Assembly (NCBI GenBank): GCA_037043015.1 | Contig: CM073321.1 | Span: 3,539,001 to 3,603,000 of the forward strand | Direction of reading: 5' to 3' | Length of the DNA stretch: 64,000 nucleotides | DNA from: Bryum argenteum | Lineage: Eukaryota > Streptophyta > Bryopsida > Bryales > Bryaceae | Part shown: in pieces, positions 1 to 12,915 of the stretch | How the letters are laid out: the number at the start of each line of letters is the position of its first letter | Position numbering within the stretch: position 1 is the stretch's first letter | Notes under the pieces: generated by a model | What the model was told of the DNA's origin: nothing | What the model saw: only the letters and a program-made list of their open reading frames with translations | Databases searched by the model: none | Program-made: the position numbers and the translations under genes

Positions 1-1940
1 ACGCGAGGTCCGAGGTATTGGTTACCTGTAGTGTTCTTCGCCAAAGACGCGGTGAGGTGTATCGGAAAGCAAATGTGGCACCGGAAAGGAAAAGACTCGA
101 GCGAGAGGGAGAAAAGTGTCTTTCTTTCCATAGCGCAAGTTGCGGCGAGACAACTAAAACTGGGCCTGACAATAGGAACACGGATTGGACTTAGTGAGCG
201 GCCACTAATATCATGCTTTAGAACCTAATTTACAAGTAGATGAACAAAAATTAAAAAATTAAAGTTAAACTTGAATTTTTGGTGGTTTAAAGAGTTACTG
301 CAATCTAATCTATTTTGGGCAAATTTTGAGAATTAATAAACATACACCACAAATTGTATAGTTTTGGGCAGATTTTAAATAATAGTTTTATACTTTGATC
401 AAAAATATCCCATTAAGGACATTAAGTATGGAGAATTTCGAAGGTAGATATAGATTTTTGAATAGGTATGCGAAGACTCTAAGATCTACAAAAAGTTTCA
501 ACTTCATACAATCTATATTTTGCAATTGAGTGCCTAACCAGAGACAAGTCAACCACAATATATATGCCTTCTCGCAAGGGTTCAAGGGATTCTCATATTT
601 TTTGAATATGAGAAAGTTGGATAGTCGAAAAAGTTTTGCCTCATATTGGCGATATATAGTAGAAAAGTATCTACAGTTGGATCATAATTTGCTAGATGCT
701 TTTCTATCTGGTATGTGGTATGAATTCCCAAAGTGGAGAGCAAGTGTATGCCTTGTGTGGGTCATAGGTAGGGTACAATAAACAGGAAGTGTCAGCGGGC
801 AATAGAGAATGAGCCGACAGACTGGAAAATGGTAATTGGAGGTTCAAGGTTCGCGATTTTCGCCGGCTAATTTTTTTGATAAATACCCTAGTATCACAGC
901 GTTATCACGTGGGTGGTGGATAAACGGGTATCAATCACACTTAACAGATGGTCATGTGTATGAAAGGATCTTAAAAGATTTTAATCGGATGACCTCAGAA
1001 TACTTCCCCGACAGTGGTGGATGATAAAACTGTGCACATATTTTCCTGATCCCCACAACGTGCTCACCCACTTCTGAACAATGAATGTCCAATCACACAA
1101 AGCCACCTAGTAAGTGTGAGAGAAACAAGCATCAAATGAGCTCCAGTTTAAGAGGTGATATGCTCATATTTATATCGATTTGTAATTTGTCAGGTTCGGT
1201 TCTGATAGGGTTAAAATAGTCGGCTGTATGGCTTTTTGAAACATCAGGCGATAAACTTGGACATTCCTAAAGATTTAGATGAGGGTTACTTATCGAGAGG
1301 TAATCTGGTCACGATATGCAAATAAAACTCAGATAGAGAAACAAAAATTCTTTCACGACCCCAATCACAGAATATATGGTCATCTGTTCTAGGTTACCAA
1401 TACAGCGAAGCATTTTACACCTCGATGAAACAAATTTGAACATGGTTTTATTTGAAATTGGGCCTATTTCATCGATTTAGTAAGACCTTCCCCATACGAA
1501 TGTGACCAAAAGTAAAAAAAGTTCGAATCAAGCGTGACCAAAGCCTGACACCGAGGCCATAACGAATGAAGGAACCTGTCGCGACCAGAATCCTATCCTA
1601 TTGATGCACAAAAAGAAATTAACAAGTAAAGAGCAAGAAAAGGCAATAGATCTAGTCAAGATTGAACCATATATGATATATTTAATTTTCCGAACCCTAC
1701 ATGAATCCCTTCATTCTGAAGTAAGATTCATATCAATATTGAAAATCACTAACAAAATGAGAACTTACATCCCTCAAATCGTCACAAGAACTCCCCAAGT
1801 TCAAATTGTGCACAATTCTTTTTAGAAGGTGGCAAAATGCTCAAGAGTATCAACTGCTGTTTGAATAAGAAACTGGTTCATTTAATGTAAAAAAATATTC
1901 TCTGAAAAATGAAGAGCCTACATGTTCTACATAAACCAAC
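1..1940. other. AT-rich non-coding flank
   Basis: I see no supportable gene here. The open frames are all under 85 codons, lack recognisable motifs and are not joined by convincing splice sites. The frames on the plus strand between 530 and 1024 have a somewhat protein-like composition but match nothing I recognise. The last 100 bases probably hold the 3' untranslated region of the bZIP gene that reads leftwards. Confidence 0.5.
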
Positions 1941-4507
1941 TTACAAAGTTCTAACTGAAGCAAGCTTTTTCTCCTGTTCCAGCTGACTTTGCAAGCTCTT
2001 GGTCCGCTTGAGCTCTCGACGACGTCTTCGAGCCTCGGTCGCCAAAGCAGCTGCTTCCGTCTGGTACACTCCCAGACGCGGTCCCAGATAGCCTTGTACT
2101 CCATTCCCGATAATGGGAAAGAAACGAAGATTAGCAGGCTTCTTCATCTGCTGCTGCTGCTGAGAATGAGAACCAAGTCCCAATGACAACGTCGTAGATG
2201 TGCTTGTCACAGCTGCATAAGTATGTGAAATAGACCTCACCAATTGAGCACCATTTGTCAACTCGTATTTGACTATGGTCCCCTTCGGATTGTCATTCAT
2301 AGAAGATGAGGTAGGGAATGGGTAACCGCTCACAGGCATCGATGTTGTCCTTCCCAACGATTGCGGTGGTGGTGGACGCTCGTCGGCAGCAGCACATGCT
2401 GGTTCAGTGGGTCGTTTTTGGACAACTGGCAGAGCCATTTCAGGCGAAAAACTTCTGTACGCACTCATATTCCCCACCATGTTCATCCACACGTTTGCGT
2501 CTGATCCAGCTTCCCTGCTGAATGCGGCTACAGTGGCCGCAATTATTGTGTTAAAGTCAGGCGGCAATGCTGCTGCTACTGCACCTGCCTCGCCCACCCG
2601 AGGTGGGACTGCGGCAGAAGTGGACTTGCTAGTTGCTGCCACAGACTGCGCCAAGGCAAACGCCCACCAGTATGGCATCATCTGCATTCCTTGTGCAGAT
2701 GAAGCAGTTGGCGGCATTAGCGATGGTGTGATGTTATTACTAGCTCTCAAATTAGAAGCTGCAGGAGCCTCAGCCTGGATAAGAATCTGCACATCGGCAT
2801 AGAGATCACTCTATTTAGTTATATATCGGATTGCAGAAAAGAACTAACATAACTAAAGTTGCTGAAAAAGTAAAGAACGTGGCTCACCTGATCTTTCAGT
2901 TGGCGATTGATGTCTTGATAATCACTTAACTCCTTAGATTTAACCTCTATGCTCTGTAGTGGGGGAGCATTGTGAGAAGGATCTCAATGCGAACAAGAAT
3001 AGCTCACCAAAATAATATGCAACTTCTGACGAACAGCTACTTAACATCGAGGCGCAAGAAACGTTGGAACTTCATTACAGAATTCTGAGCAGTGAATCAC
3101 GCGAGTGTACTTTTATGAAGCGACATACCAAAGTTAAATTGTCTTTCTCAGCTTGAAGTTCGCCTGCTTTGCGAGCCAACTCCTCGCACAAAACCTGCTT
3201 CCGCCTGATGGTTTGGCGAGCAGACTCGCGATTGGCTTGAACACGACGGAGCCTACGAGCTTCTTTCTCACCCTGTGGTTAACGAGTACCAAAAAAATAT
3301 CGTAAGCCCAAGTTCGCGTATGCGAGATGCTGGTCTTACCACGTGAACGAAGATAAGAATCATGCCGTACCTCACTTAATGCACTTCTGAGCCTGCCTTG
3401 GGTGGATGATCCTGTTCTATGAGGCTCGCTGCTCTCTACTTTCACTTTTTCAACCTCCAGCTTAACTCGTTCAAACAGATTTAAGGTGACAGGCACTTGG
3501 AATTTGTTCTCCTCTATACATTCTTTCAGCACGATCTCAGAAGTAGCTATGGGTACGTCAAGGACGTCTCCTTGCAGGAGCGGGGGCTGGCCTTTCAAGT
3601 TGGAAACTCGTGGCTTCTTGCGTTGCACTTGCTTCGATGCAATTTTCACTTCCTTCACCTCGTCCAACTGACCAACAGAATAATCCTCCGCCTTCGGTTT
3701 TCTTAGAAGTAACGGCTTCGTCAAAGGTCGCATGGGCGGATGGTTCTGAAAACCAAACTGCAACAGCAATTCCTCCTCTAACTTAGGAATCTGGGCAGCA
3801 TCCGAGTGCTTTGACACATGAAGCGGCGAGCTGGGACTTTCAGCGCGTGAGTCCAGCAGTGTAGACTCCACACTCGACTGGGAAAGCAATCTGTATCCTC
3901 TATCAAGGCCGATCCCACACGGGCTCATATATGTGCTTTTCGCATCGACATCCGCCTCGGAGTCATCGTGGAGTTGGACCGCCTCAGGAAGAGATGATGC
4001 AACAGCAGGATGGTTATGCGAAGCCGACGAGTCTAGAACCTCGGGAACGTCCGTCACAGTAGCACTTGTGGTTGAACTAGTACTCAACTTACACGCACAA
4101 TCATCTACCTTTCTACTACTCCTACTCGTTCGACACTTCTTCGCCGCCCACTTCACACCGCTACCAGCCGTCCCTGGTTTAAAAGAGGATGCTTGCATGG
4201 CATCGCATGACTTGTCACCTTTTTGAGAGGATGCTCCAGCTCCGCCGAAGAGCTCGAAAAGCGCCTGCGCAGCATTCATGACGTGCTCCGAATCCATCTC
4301 TAAATCTGCTTCCTCGTTTAGTCTCTTTCGCTTACCATTCACGGAAGCGCCATCCTCTTTCGCAGAAAATTTGATTTTTCCTTGCGCCAGAAAAGAGGGA
4401 TTCGACTTTCTCTCATTTTGTTCAAATTCAGGGCGCGAACTCTTCCTCTTCACAAGCCGCCCACCTTCCTTCAGGCCACGGTGGGCAGCCACAACTACAG
4501 ACTCCAT
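1941..4507 (-). CDS. bZIP transcription factor, plant bZIP62-like (four coding exons)
   Basis: Predicted nuclear DNA-binding protein. Coding exons on the minus strand are 4507-3371, 3272-3129, 2953-2888 and 2786-1941. Each junction is GT-AG and phase 0, giving 730 codons and a TAA stop. Exon 2 encodes the basic region (residues about 381-405, core NRESARQTIRRKQ) and the start of the zipper. Exon 3 continues the coiled coil (about 428-449). The 379-residue N-terminal part has Lys/Arg clusters that could be nuclear signals, an acidic Ser-rich middle and Pro/Leu-rich stretches. The C-terminal 280 residues are Ala/Ser/Pro-rich, contain MPYWWAFALAQS and a Gln run, and end in a basic Arg/Lys helix. 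In the usual N-x7-R/K signature the last position is Ile (residue 401), with Arg next to it. I chose the first ATG after an acceptor-like site; translation could start elsewhere if there is an upstream coding exon. The match to the bZIP62 type is from memory. No frame break is seen, so the gene is probably functional. Confidence 0.85.
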
Positions 4508-5056
4508 CTTCACTTGCCCAGAAGCCCCCAATACTCTGCGTAGACAAATGTGCCAGAATTCTTGAAGAAGCCGATATATTTAACAATTTAACACCCCATA
4601 CACGATATTGAGTGAAATCACAAATTATCACATACAGTACAAAGCTCGGAAGGGGACACACCAGAAAAACGTCGCTCCCAAAAAGGGGATGAGCAACGCA
4701 CATAATTCTCTTTATAAGAATTATAAATTGACTCTGAGGAGACTTCGATAGCAACACCATTGACAAACCTTCCAGTATGGCGGTACACAAGAATAAGCAG
4801 TATGATTCTACACGTCGAAAACACCCAAACAATAGCGAGAGGCTGAAATTTAAAGTACCCTTAACCCTTGTTTCAGGAGCACACAAATGCACACATAACC
4901 GCCAGGTAAAAGGGAATCGACTGGCTCAGAAGGACATCTACCAGCCGGAGGCTGATTCCTGTTCTCCACCGCCTGTCTAAGTCACTACAACTTAGTCTGT
5001 TTCGACTCGCACCGGCTCGTTGACTACGCCGGCGACGGCAACCGAAATGCGACCCC

Positions 5057-5106
5057 GAGAGGGAAGAGAGAGAGAGAAGGAGAGAGAGGGGACGGGAAGA
5101 AGAGAG
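5057..5106 (-). promoter_or_regulatory. CT-rich leader of the bZIP gene
   Basis: On the minus strand this is a nearly pure pyrimidine tract of CTCT/TTCC, about 550 bp upstream of the predicted bZIP start codon. Such tracts are typical of plant core promoters and 5' untranslated regions (Y patch, CT repeats). An acceptor-like site (CTACGCAG) lies 30 bp before the start codon, so the leader probably contains an intron. The exact transcription start cannot be read. Confidence 0.4.
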
Positions 5107-5461
5107 AAGCGTCAACGTAAGAGAAATGTAGACGTAGGCTATGAAAGAGCGCGAGCCTACCTTGAACCACAGTAGTATTTCGGCACGGGTGTCATCTGCT
5201 CGAAGTCGTTGTATGAGACATGTGCAGTAACCCGGACAGAGGTCTTAAAAATAGAGTAAAGCAAAAAGGCGGTAGAAGATCCCGAATTCCAAATAAAACG
5301 GAAGGAGCCAACTCTTACTCCAAGGTGAGACTGAGAATCCAACCAACACGCAGATACTACAGAACCCGAGAGCACTCCAATTCGATGCAAGTCGTGGTAC
5401 TTCTACTTTAAGACAAACCCACAGCATCCAAGCAATCTACACCTCCTCAGAAACCGCCTAG

Positions 5462-5830
5462 CAATGCTCCACTATTGAAAGATCCCTCCGCCTCCGCCTC
5501 TATCCCAAAGCCTGTCGCAGAACGCAAGTCGCCGCCAAGGGGACATATGAGCTCTCCCCGAGTAAAACTGCGGACCACATACTCCGCAGAGAGCGCAAGT
5601 GGAAGAACCCACAGGTCAGCTTCTGGATGAAGTATCACGAGTTGGGGGAGCAGGAAAAGAGAGAAGCAAGGAAGGCAGATGGCAACAGTGAGGCAGGTAT
5701 AATACAATACTACGAAAGCGTGCACGCGGAAAGAAACGAAAATGAACAAGTGGGCGCAAGTGGGAAGATGATTCTGAACAAACTGCTACTTCCATGTTCA
5801 AACCGCTGGCTGACTGGCCCTCTACACTAA
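5462..5830 (+). CDS. Unrecognised 122-codon ORF divergent from the bZIP gene
   Basis: I do not recognise this family. The frame opens right after a TAG and runs 122 codons to a TAA, so any start would be the internal ATG at 5627 or an upstream exon. Its composition is protein-like: rich in charged residues, with a predicted helical stretch (MKYHELGEQEKREARKADG). A sequence resembling an acceptor (CCTCCTCAG) precedes it at about 5450. It points away from the bZIP gene, so it could be an exon of a divergently transcribed neighbour. The opposite strand is also partly open here, which weakens the case. It may be spurious. Confidence 0.2.
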   Translation, partial: QCSTIERSLRLRLYPKACRRTQVAAKGTYELSPSKTADHILRRERKWKNPQVSFWMKYHELGEQEKREARKADGNSEAGIIQYYESVHAERNENEQVGASGKMILNKLLLPCSNRWLTGPLH

Positions 5831-8800
5831 ATAGGTAGGTTAGGAAGATCAGTGTTGGAAACAGTAATAGTCAACGAAGACACTAATGGCCAATTGTTTT
5901 CATTTAGGACACTAAATGTGAATTCTGACACTATTCTTACTTACTAGTTACTTAAAATATATACAGAGTTGCATTTAGTGTTAAATTATTTTTCTTTTTG
6001 TCAAGCTTGCACCCTTAGTTGATGTGACAAAGGGATGATTGAATGCTCAAGTTAAATGTCGAGTTTAACTTCTGAAATGTTCAAATAACCTAATTATGAT
6101 TAATTGGGAAGTCTGAATTATCGTAACTCATAAAACTAGCCAATAGGGCCCTTTAGCCCGCAGACCACTACGTTGGTGGGAGGAAGGGCAAACAAAGTTA
6201 AATCGATAAAGTACTCTATACAATTTAGTTAAGTTAAAAGGTCAATATCTTTAACTATCAAAAGCTCATTGAAACCTATGGCCATATCGCGCATACATAA
6301 ATCTGGATAGTCAAGAGTTAACATATGCATACTCAACATTAACTAGTTTCCATACTCACCAATTTTAATGATCTGATCACAATAATTTCAAAATATCTAG
6401 CAACTTAGATTGAGATAGCAAGCTCGAAAATAGGGTTGGAGTGTAGAGTTTATGCTGCAGGTATAGTGATAAAAATTTCTCCCAATTTATAGTAGACAAT
6501 CAATAATGGCACAGTGTCGATAATAGAGCTCTAGTAATCTTCATTCGTAGGAAAATAATAGCTCTTTCAAACGACGGTATCATGTCTTGACTGAAACATT
6601 ATAGGGTGTCACTTCACGTTACCATTTTAGAAACACCTATATTTCCAACTTCAGAAATCCATAACTCATTCTAAGAAAGTCTAAATTTTGTTATTGCACT
6701 TGCTCTTGCTTTCTATTGACTTTTCTCATGCACTAAAATTGCTTCCACTTCTAACATCTATGTGGATTATATGTGATGAAAATTGGGCCATTATTTGCCA
6801 CCTTACTATGACGACTACGACATCAACATGTGACTTACTCAACATTGAACACGAAACTATCATAGATAATATGCATTCCAAGAAACAAAGGATGTTCAAA
6901 CAATACGTTGACGGTTCTAGCATTCAATGATGTTGTTATAGGGTGTTATAGAATTTGAGGTTTTATTGGACATGTATGATGAGAAAACCCAATTTCATAA
7001 CCTCAGGTAGCTTTATTTTGAGTTGCAATTGCAAAATGCAACCTCTCTATAATAATTCTCATTCATTAACGCCTAGCTTTTATAAAATTCAACTATGCAT
7101 TTGTGATTTTTGAGCAACCTATTTAATCTTTAAATGCCCATTGCTTTTGAGTGACTCAAAATCTTCCAAAAGCCTAGTTGAATAGAATTAAAAACATTAA
7201 TGATCAAACTTCCAATTACAAGGTCTTAAAGTGTATCTCCTAATTATTTAATAAAATTGTTGTGATTGACAAATTGCTTGTAAATCATAAGATCATAAGG
7301 TTTGACCACACAACTTTAGGCATGTCCGATTTGACAATTTTAGGCACAAAATAAGTGCCTTAGAGTTTTTGAAAAAAATTGATGTCAACCAATGAATGAT
7401 AGAGGTTCATATCATATGCACATTGATAGCATTTCTCAAATTAAAATAGTCACCAATCAATTATTGATGATTTTTTGAACAAAAAGTGTCTCATGACTAC
7501 AATACATGGTAAACTATTAAGGAATTAAAACAAAAAACTTAAGTTGAGAGGGCATATATAGTGATTGATGCTTGGTTTAGCAAGGGGCACGTCAATGTGC
7601 TAGGAAGTACCAGCTCTTACAAAAAACATGTTTTTTTAGCTACCATCAAGCAACTTGCATTTTAGAATATATTATAGGCAATACATGTTTCAAATAGACA
7701 TTATTGTTGTTTCATATTGTAGTATACGTAATGAGATATAACCATGTATAGATTTTTTGGATGAAAAGCCATTATGTGGTGTTGTTCAAAGGCCTAAGTG
7801 TACAATAATCAAAAAATGATAGCTTGGCCACTTCAACGGTTTCAGCACTTAAAAATTTGAAGATCTTTAAATTCTTTCAATGTGAGTGAAAAAAGGGGAT
7901 AAGTCCTGATAAAATTTTTGAAACTACATTACTTATCCTGAAATCAATAATGTGGTTTGAAATTTGTATCTAAAATTTGGCAATTTAGGCAAGGATGAGG
8001 GCCAATGACAAGTACGGTGGTAACAACTATTGAAACTGTTGTTATGGTTTTTTGTTTGACGCAAAGGGTTTCTATCCATACAAAATAGGTTGAATCACTA
8101 ATTTCTATTAAAAAATGATACTACTTGTTCAACCAAGGGACATTGTTTAAGAAATTGTAATCAATTTGAATATTTTATCAAACTATGTACTCCTAGCGTA
8201 AGTTGTGAAAACATTGAAGGTCAAATTCATCATGTCTATTGCCATGGCAAAATTTATGTCTAACCTTTTCTATTTTTTCAGAAGAATTCAAGACTGTTGT
8301 AGACTTTTGCAAGGTTTACTTCTTTTGTTGGTTGCAAAAGTATGCAAATGCTTATCTTCACCTTTTACTTTTTGGAATAAAAACTTTCTTGAGACAATGT
8401 GATTTTTGTACACATTTTGGAAGTTTGAAGTTGTTATGAACCTAGTTAGGATCAGAAATTCACAAGACGATGTCTTGAAGAAATCTTATAGTTACTGTAA
8501 AATATTGTGATAATAAAATAATATTATGGTTTGGTATGTGCTTATTACATGGTAAATGTGTAAGTGTTATATCAACAGATTAAAACTTGTTTTTAGTGAG
8601 AATGAGAGTACAAGCTTACGAGGATGGATAGTAAACATTATGTTACCAGCCTGTATCTTCAAGGCATTGCCTTCTTTCATAGTCTAAAAGGAGAGGCCCT
8701 AGTTGGTGGCATTATTTCTTGTCGTTTGGTCCCGCCAGCAAAACTAAGTCACGAGCCGATAATGCTCCTTAACTGGTTCAACAGGACTTCAAACCATGCT

Positions 8801-11800
8801 GACAGAACGCGACATTTACTTATTGAGCCAACCAACCAAGTCAGCAACTTGGCAATTGTATTTGGAATTGCGGCAAAATATTCAACCATCATGAGATTTT
8901 GATAACATAATTGAATGAGCCAGTTCTATTGGAAACTCAAATAAGTGTGTTGAAGTTGGAGTAGAATTTGTATTTCTAATAGAGTGTTAGTAATTAATGT
9001 AATCCGGTGGAAGTCCACCCATTGGGTTGGTAAATGGGTTGGTAGAATGTAGTTTTAAGTATTAGAATGCTTTAAAGTGAAAGGATAGTTCATAAGGGAG
9101 TAGATGAGGTGACAATGTAGTCCAAGGATATGAGAGATGCCACATGGGCATATCATGGACCTTCTCCCTTGTTTTTTGAGTTGCTCTCTTCGAGGAGGTC
9201 GTATATGTTTGATTGTAAGAGTCTAGTGTTGAGCTTTGATTATTAAGTAGAACATAGAGTTAGCTATTTAAAACAGATAAAGTGTTTAAAGATATTCTGT
9301 GAATGTAAGAGCTACATCCTTTTTTGTACGAGTCTGATGCCTTGTTTTTTTTATAATAGGACTTTGAGGAGTTCCTATGTTTTGTAAAAACAATTCATAA
9401 TTGTTATTTTTGGAGGAAATGTGCATCTTGAGTATATAGTTTTTTAAAATTACTGAGAAAGGAATTTGGAGATAATTTGAGGCTTTGGTGCTAATTTGAC
9501 ATAGAGAGTGTATCTTTCTCTCTTAACATGAAAGCGGTTTTGATGAGTGTGCTTCAAATTAGTCCTATAACGTGGATGTGATATTCTTGAGATTGAGGTT
9601 TTTGAGAGTCTATGATATAATAAGTTAGCTTTGCATAGATCTATTACAAATTAAATTTATAAATTTATAGTTTATGGGTGTTATTACTAAATCATTAATT
9701 AAACTCAAAATATCATAATATGATGTATAATGCGTAAAGAAAGCATGTGCGATAATGAGGCCCTAGACTTAGGCAATCTATTTGTCAATCGATTTCATCC
9801 ATTGAGAAATCTTCTCAAGGTTGCTCTAAAGCTTTTATGCTCCTGCAACAAATATGTCAACATTGACACTTGCCCTACATCAATCTTAACTCTTGCTCAA
9901 TCTTGAAATTTTGAATAAACCTTGTCACAAACTGCCAATGGCAATCGACATTAGAAAGCTCCAAAATTTATTAATCTAAGTCTAGAGCAAAAATGAATGA
10001 CTCTAAATACTTTGACGTAGAGGATTTGCGATTTTTGGGTTTCTATGTAGCCTATGGTTTCCATGAGATGTAAATGAAATGTATTCTCTTGCTTGTTCAC
10101 AAATGCAAACGTTGCTGGCATACATTTCTGCAACGTTGCCACTCTTTTCTTGCCACTTACTTGTTGTTGCTTGTGGTGATTTGTCTAATAATGATGAGAA
10201 TCAAAAGCTCTAGAAGGTAGTGCAGGGAAAGCAATCAACCAATGGTATGGCGAGGCCTTGTCACCAGTATGGCTGCAATATTTTTGCAATCAACTACAAT
10301 CATGTTCGTACATAGCGAACATTTCTTCTGTCAAAACAATGGTCGACTCTTTAATAGAGCTCCAGTGCAAGAGCCAATGTGGAGTGAGTAATAACAAGTG
10401 TTGGAAAGTTAAGACTATAGTTGGTTTTCAACACTGTAAGTTTGAATGTAGACCCTAGGACGCAATCAACAACATGAGAAGAGGAAAGCAATCAAAGGAA
10501 TCTTTGCAAAACCAAATGCTCAAATCTCACACCCTTACAATGATTGCTGGGTTTCATTGATGCTTGGGATTTCTGAAGGGAATGGTACAGTCGAAGCACA
10601 AAGTAGAAGGCAAAAAGCAGGAAGCGTAAGCAAAAACAAGATGGGAACAATATGGGGAATAAAAATTGAACTTCATTTCATCCAGTAGTTTTTCTTGGAA
10701 AAGCTTTCAAGAAGAAATGGTGCAACTATTTTTGCACGGGCAAACCATGTATCTGATATATTGGGAGTACAACAATTTCCCAAATTAATACATGGTGTTG
10801 AATGGAGCTAAATTGCACACAAATATTGGTTACACCTTAGGCATATGTATTCCGAAAATAAAATTTTCATTGAATCCAGAGGTCTCTAGCACTATAGAAA
10901 TCACTTATTGCACATTGGTCATACGAGGCTCGGGAATTGGTACAATGTATTTCCACCCTATACACTAGCAGCACCAAGTCATGTGTATCACAAGAGTTGC
11001 TCAAAAGAGTTCCATTGGATTCAAACCCCGACCATCACTTTCTGACTTTACGCTCTACACAAATATCATATTTAAACCGACGTCAACACATTTCAAATTA
11101 CCATAATAATGTCAGAATACTTACATACTTAACAAGTGACAATTGGTTTGAATATAACAACAATAATGATATTAGCACATATAGTCAACTTATAATTTGA
11201 ATTGGAAAACGTACAAATTACACTATTTTATGTGATAAACTCAAGAATATATATTTCAATACCAACAAAAAGGTCTAACAATTGTCTTTCGGCCGACGTA
11301 TTCTTCAATGATGTAAAACAACTCATCTGTGAATGTTGCAAGTTCCCCCAAAAAAGCCTTGCTGATATTTGTCTCAATCTGAGGTACTGTAATTGTAACA
11401 TTCTACCCTAAACCGATGTCTCCCCTCGGTTGCTTTGTTCTTGATTTCCATGGTATGAATATAGCAACGATACTCTGCAATGATACTTCAACGCCTCTCT
11501 CAATCATCCAACGAAGTTTTTTGTTAATATCTCAATCTGTATAATACTTCTAAACATCCCTATCACATGATATGGGGCAAAAGAACTGTAATTCTACAAT
11601 ATTAGGTAAGTTAGGGTTTGAATTTGGATCAGACAAAGCACGCTCGAGCTAGAAGGGACAACCATTTGTGCCGCATAGACGTAGTTCAATAAAATATTGC
11701 TCAAATACGTCACCTCTAACTCGGACTGATGAAGGTGGTCGATCACGTCTTTGTTCAACAAAGTGGCCGTCTTCTCCGTACTCTTGGAGTATTGTCCCCT

Positions 11801-12430
11801 CCACTGTAAACTCATCTTCCATACTATGCGCTAGACGAGTTGACGGCCTGAACCCATGTTCCAACGGAGAAGATTCCTAAAGAATTCACGATATATCATG
11901 CGACAAAGATATTGATGTATTCATGGGTATACAAAGTGCATCTTTTACGTTGCTCCAATAATATGATAGAGGCTTACACAATTGCTGCGATTCAATTGAT
12001 TCACGTTATAGCTGCTTCTAATGGTGGACAAAACCAGAAACTCCTTCTACCACCTCGGACAAATGACGCATCTGCATTAACTCCACAACATCCGGTACTC
12101 CTCTAGGCCATAGCGATCTACCTTGAGAATCCTCCTTCTCTAACTTAATGCCCCCATCACTGCCTCTAAGAAGCTATTCCTCATCATGGCAAAGAATTTT
12201 GTACTTCATAAGAAGGCACCCATTTGCATCCTCAAAATACTTGAACCAATGTGCTCTCGTATGTCTAACCAATACTTCATCACCCTCTAGCAACCACTCG
12301 TGAATGAAAGATTTAAAGTTTAGAATCTCTTAAACGTGGTGTAGAATTACGGAACTTGTTTCTAGTTTCATAAAAGATTTCATAAGAAGGAGGATAGTGG
12401 GTTATTCCTCGTTATGCACCTGTCACATTG
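5831..12430. other. Long AT-rich stretch without a supportable gene
   Basis: About 6.6 kb of AT-rich DNA with short open frames only. Around 7560-8450 several broken frames are vaguely hAT-like (for example IDAWFSKGHVNVLGS), but none is long enough to call. Around 8950-9430 there is a TGTTGAAG start with LTR-like composition but no recognisable partner or end. Around 11.6-11.9 kb two overlapping minus-strand frames of about 70 codons have no motif I can name. I read the whole stretch as decayed transposon and intergenic DNA. Confidence 0.45.
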
Positions 12431-12433
12431 TCG

Positions 12434-12530
12434 GAGGACGTAGCTACGGTGTGAGCAGAGAGCGGTGAGCGGTGAGCGTTGAGCCATCAAATTTCAGCAA
12501 TTTGAGCGGTGAATTGGTATTTTTGGTAAG
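12434..12530. repeat. Terminus of MULE-1
   Basis: This stretch contains tandem GAGCGGTGAGCGGTGAGCG-type units followed by an AT-rich block and, further in, CTTGACTTATTACCGTGG. The same order of elements occurs at 26.33-26.50 kb (GTGAGCGTAGAGCG units, then CTGACTTATTACCGTGG). The reverse complement of the GTGAGCGTAGAG unit closes the 26.3-38.7 kb insertion at 38.66 kb. I infer that this is one end of a Mutator-like element whose transposase lies just inside. The partner end to the right was not found. Confidence 0.5.
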
Positions 12531-12915
12531 AAAAAAACTAAAAATAATATTTTGCTATTTTTTCCCAATATTCCCAAGAATATTCTAATAGTCTTGACTT
12601 ATTACCGTGGTTTATAGTTCCTAAGCGAGTGGAGATGAGGCTAATAATTCTGTAACTTGGTGGACTTAAACCACTTTCTGCAAACGTGAAGAGGCATGTA
12701 AGAATTTTACAGAGTAGACTAGTATCCCATAATTGTGAAATCAAAAGTTGAAGTTGTAAAGCAATTCATAAGTTTATGTAAATAGGGATACATTTTTTGT
12801 CTTTTGTAAAACGATGAAATAATGGTAAATAACGTGTGAAACACACGATTACAGGGATAACATGTAGAACGGGTAGATGTGGATGTTGGTTTACGTAATG
12901 TGACCTTGAGGTAGT

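Noticed and set aside
2407-2802. 131-codon ORF on the plus strand opposite the last bZIP exon
   Set aside because: It is the antisense reading of Ala/Ser-rich coding sequence, which stays open by composition. The minus frame joins the bZIP exons in phase.
7560-8450. Possible hAT or other transposase relic
   Set aside because: Only a few scattered residues look like a transposase core, in several frames, without any defining motif.
8948-9430. Possible solo copia LTR starting TGTTGAAG
   Set aside because: No matching LTR end, no target duplication, and no likeness to the copia LTR at 46.3 kb beyond the first bases.
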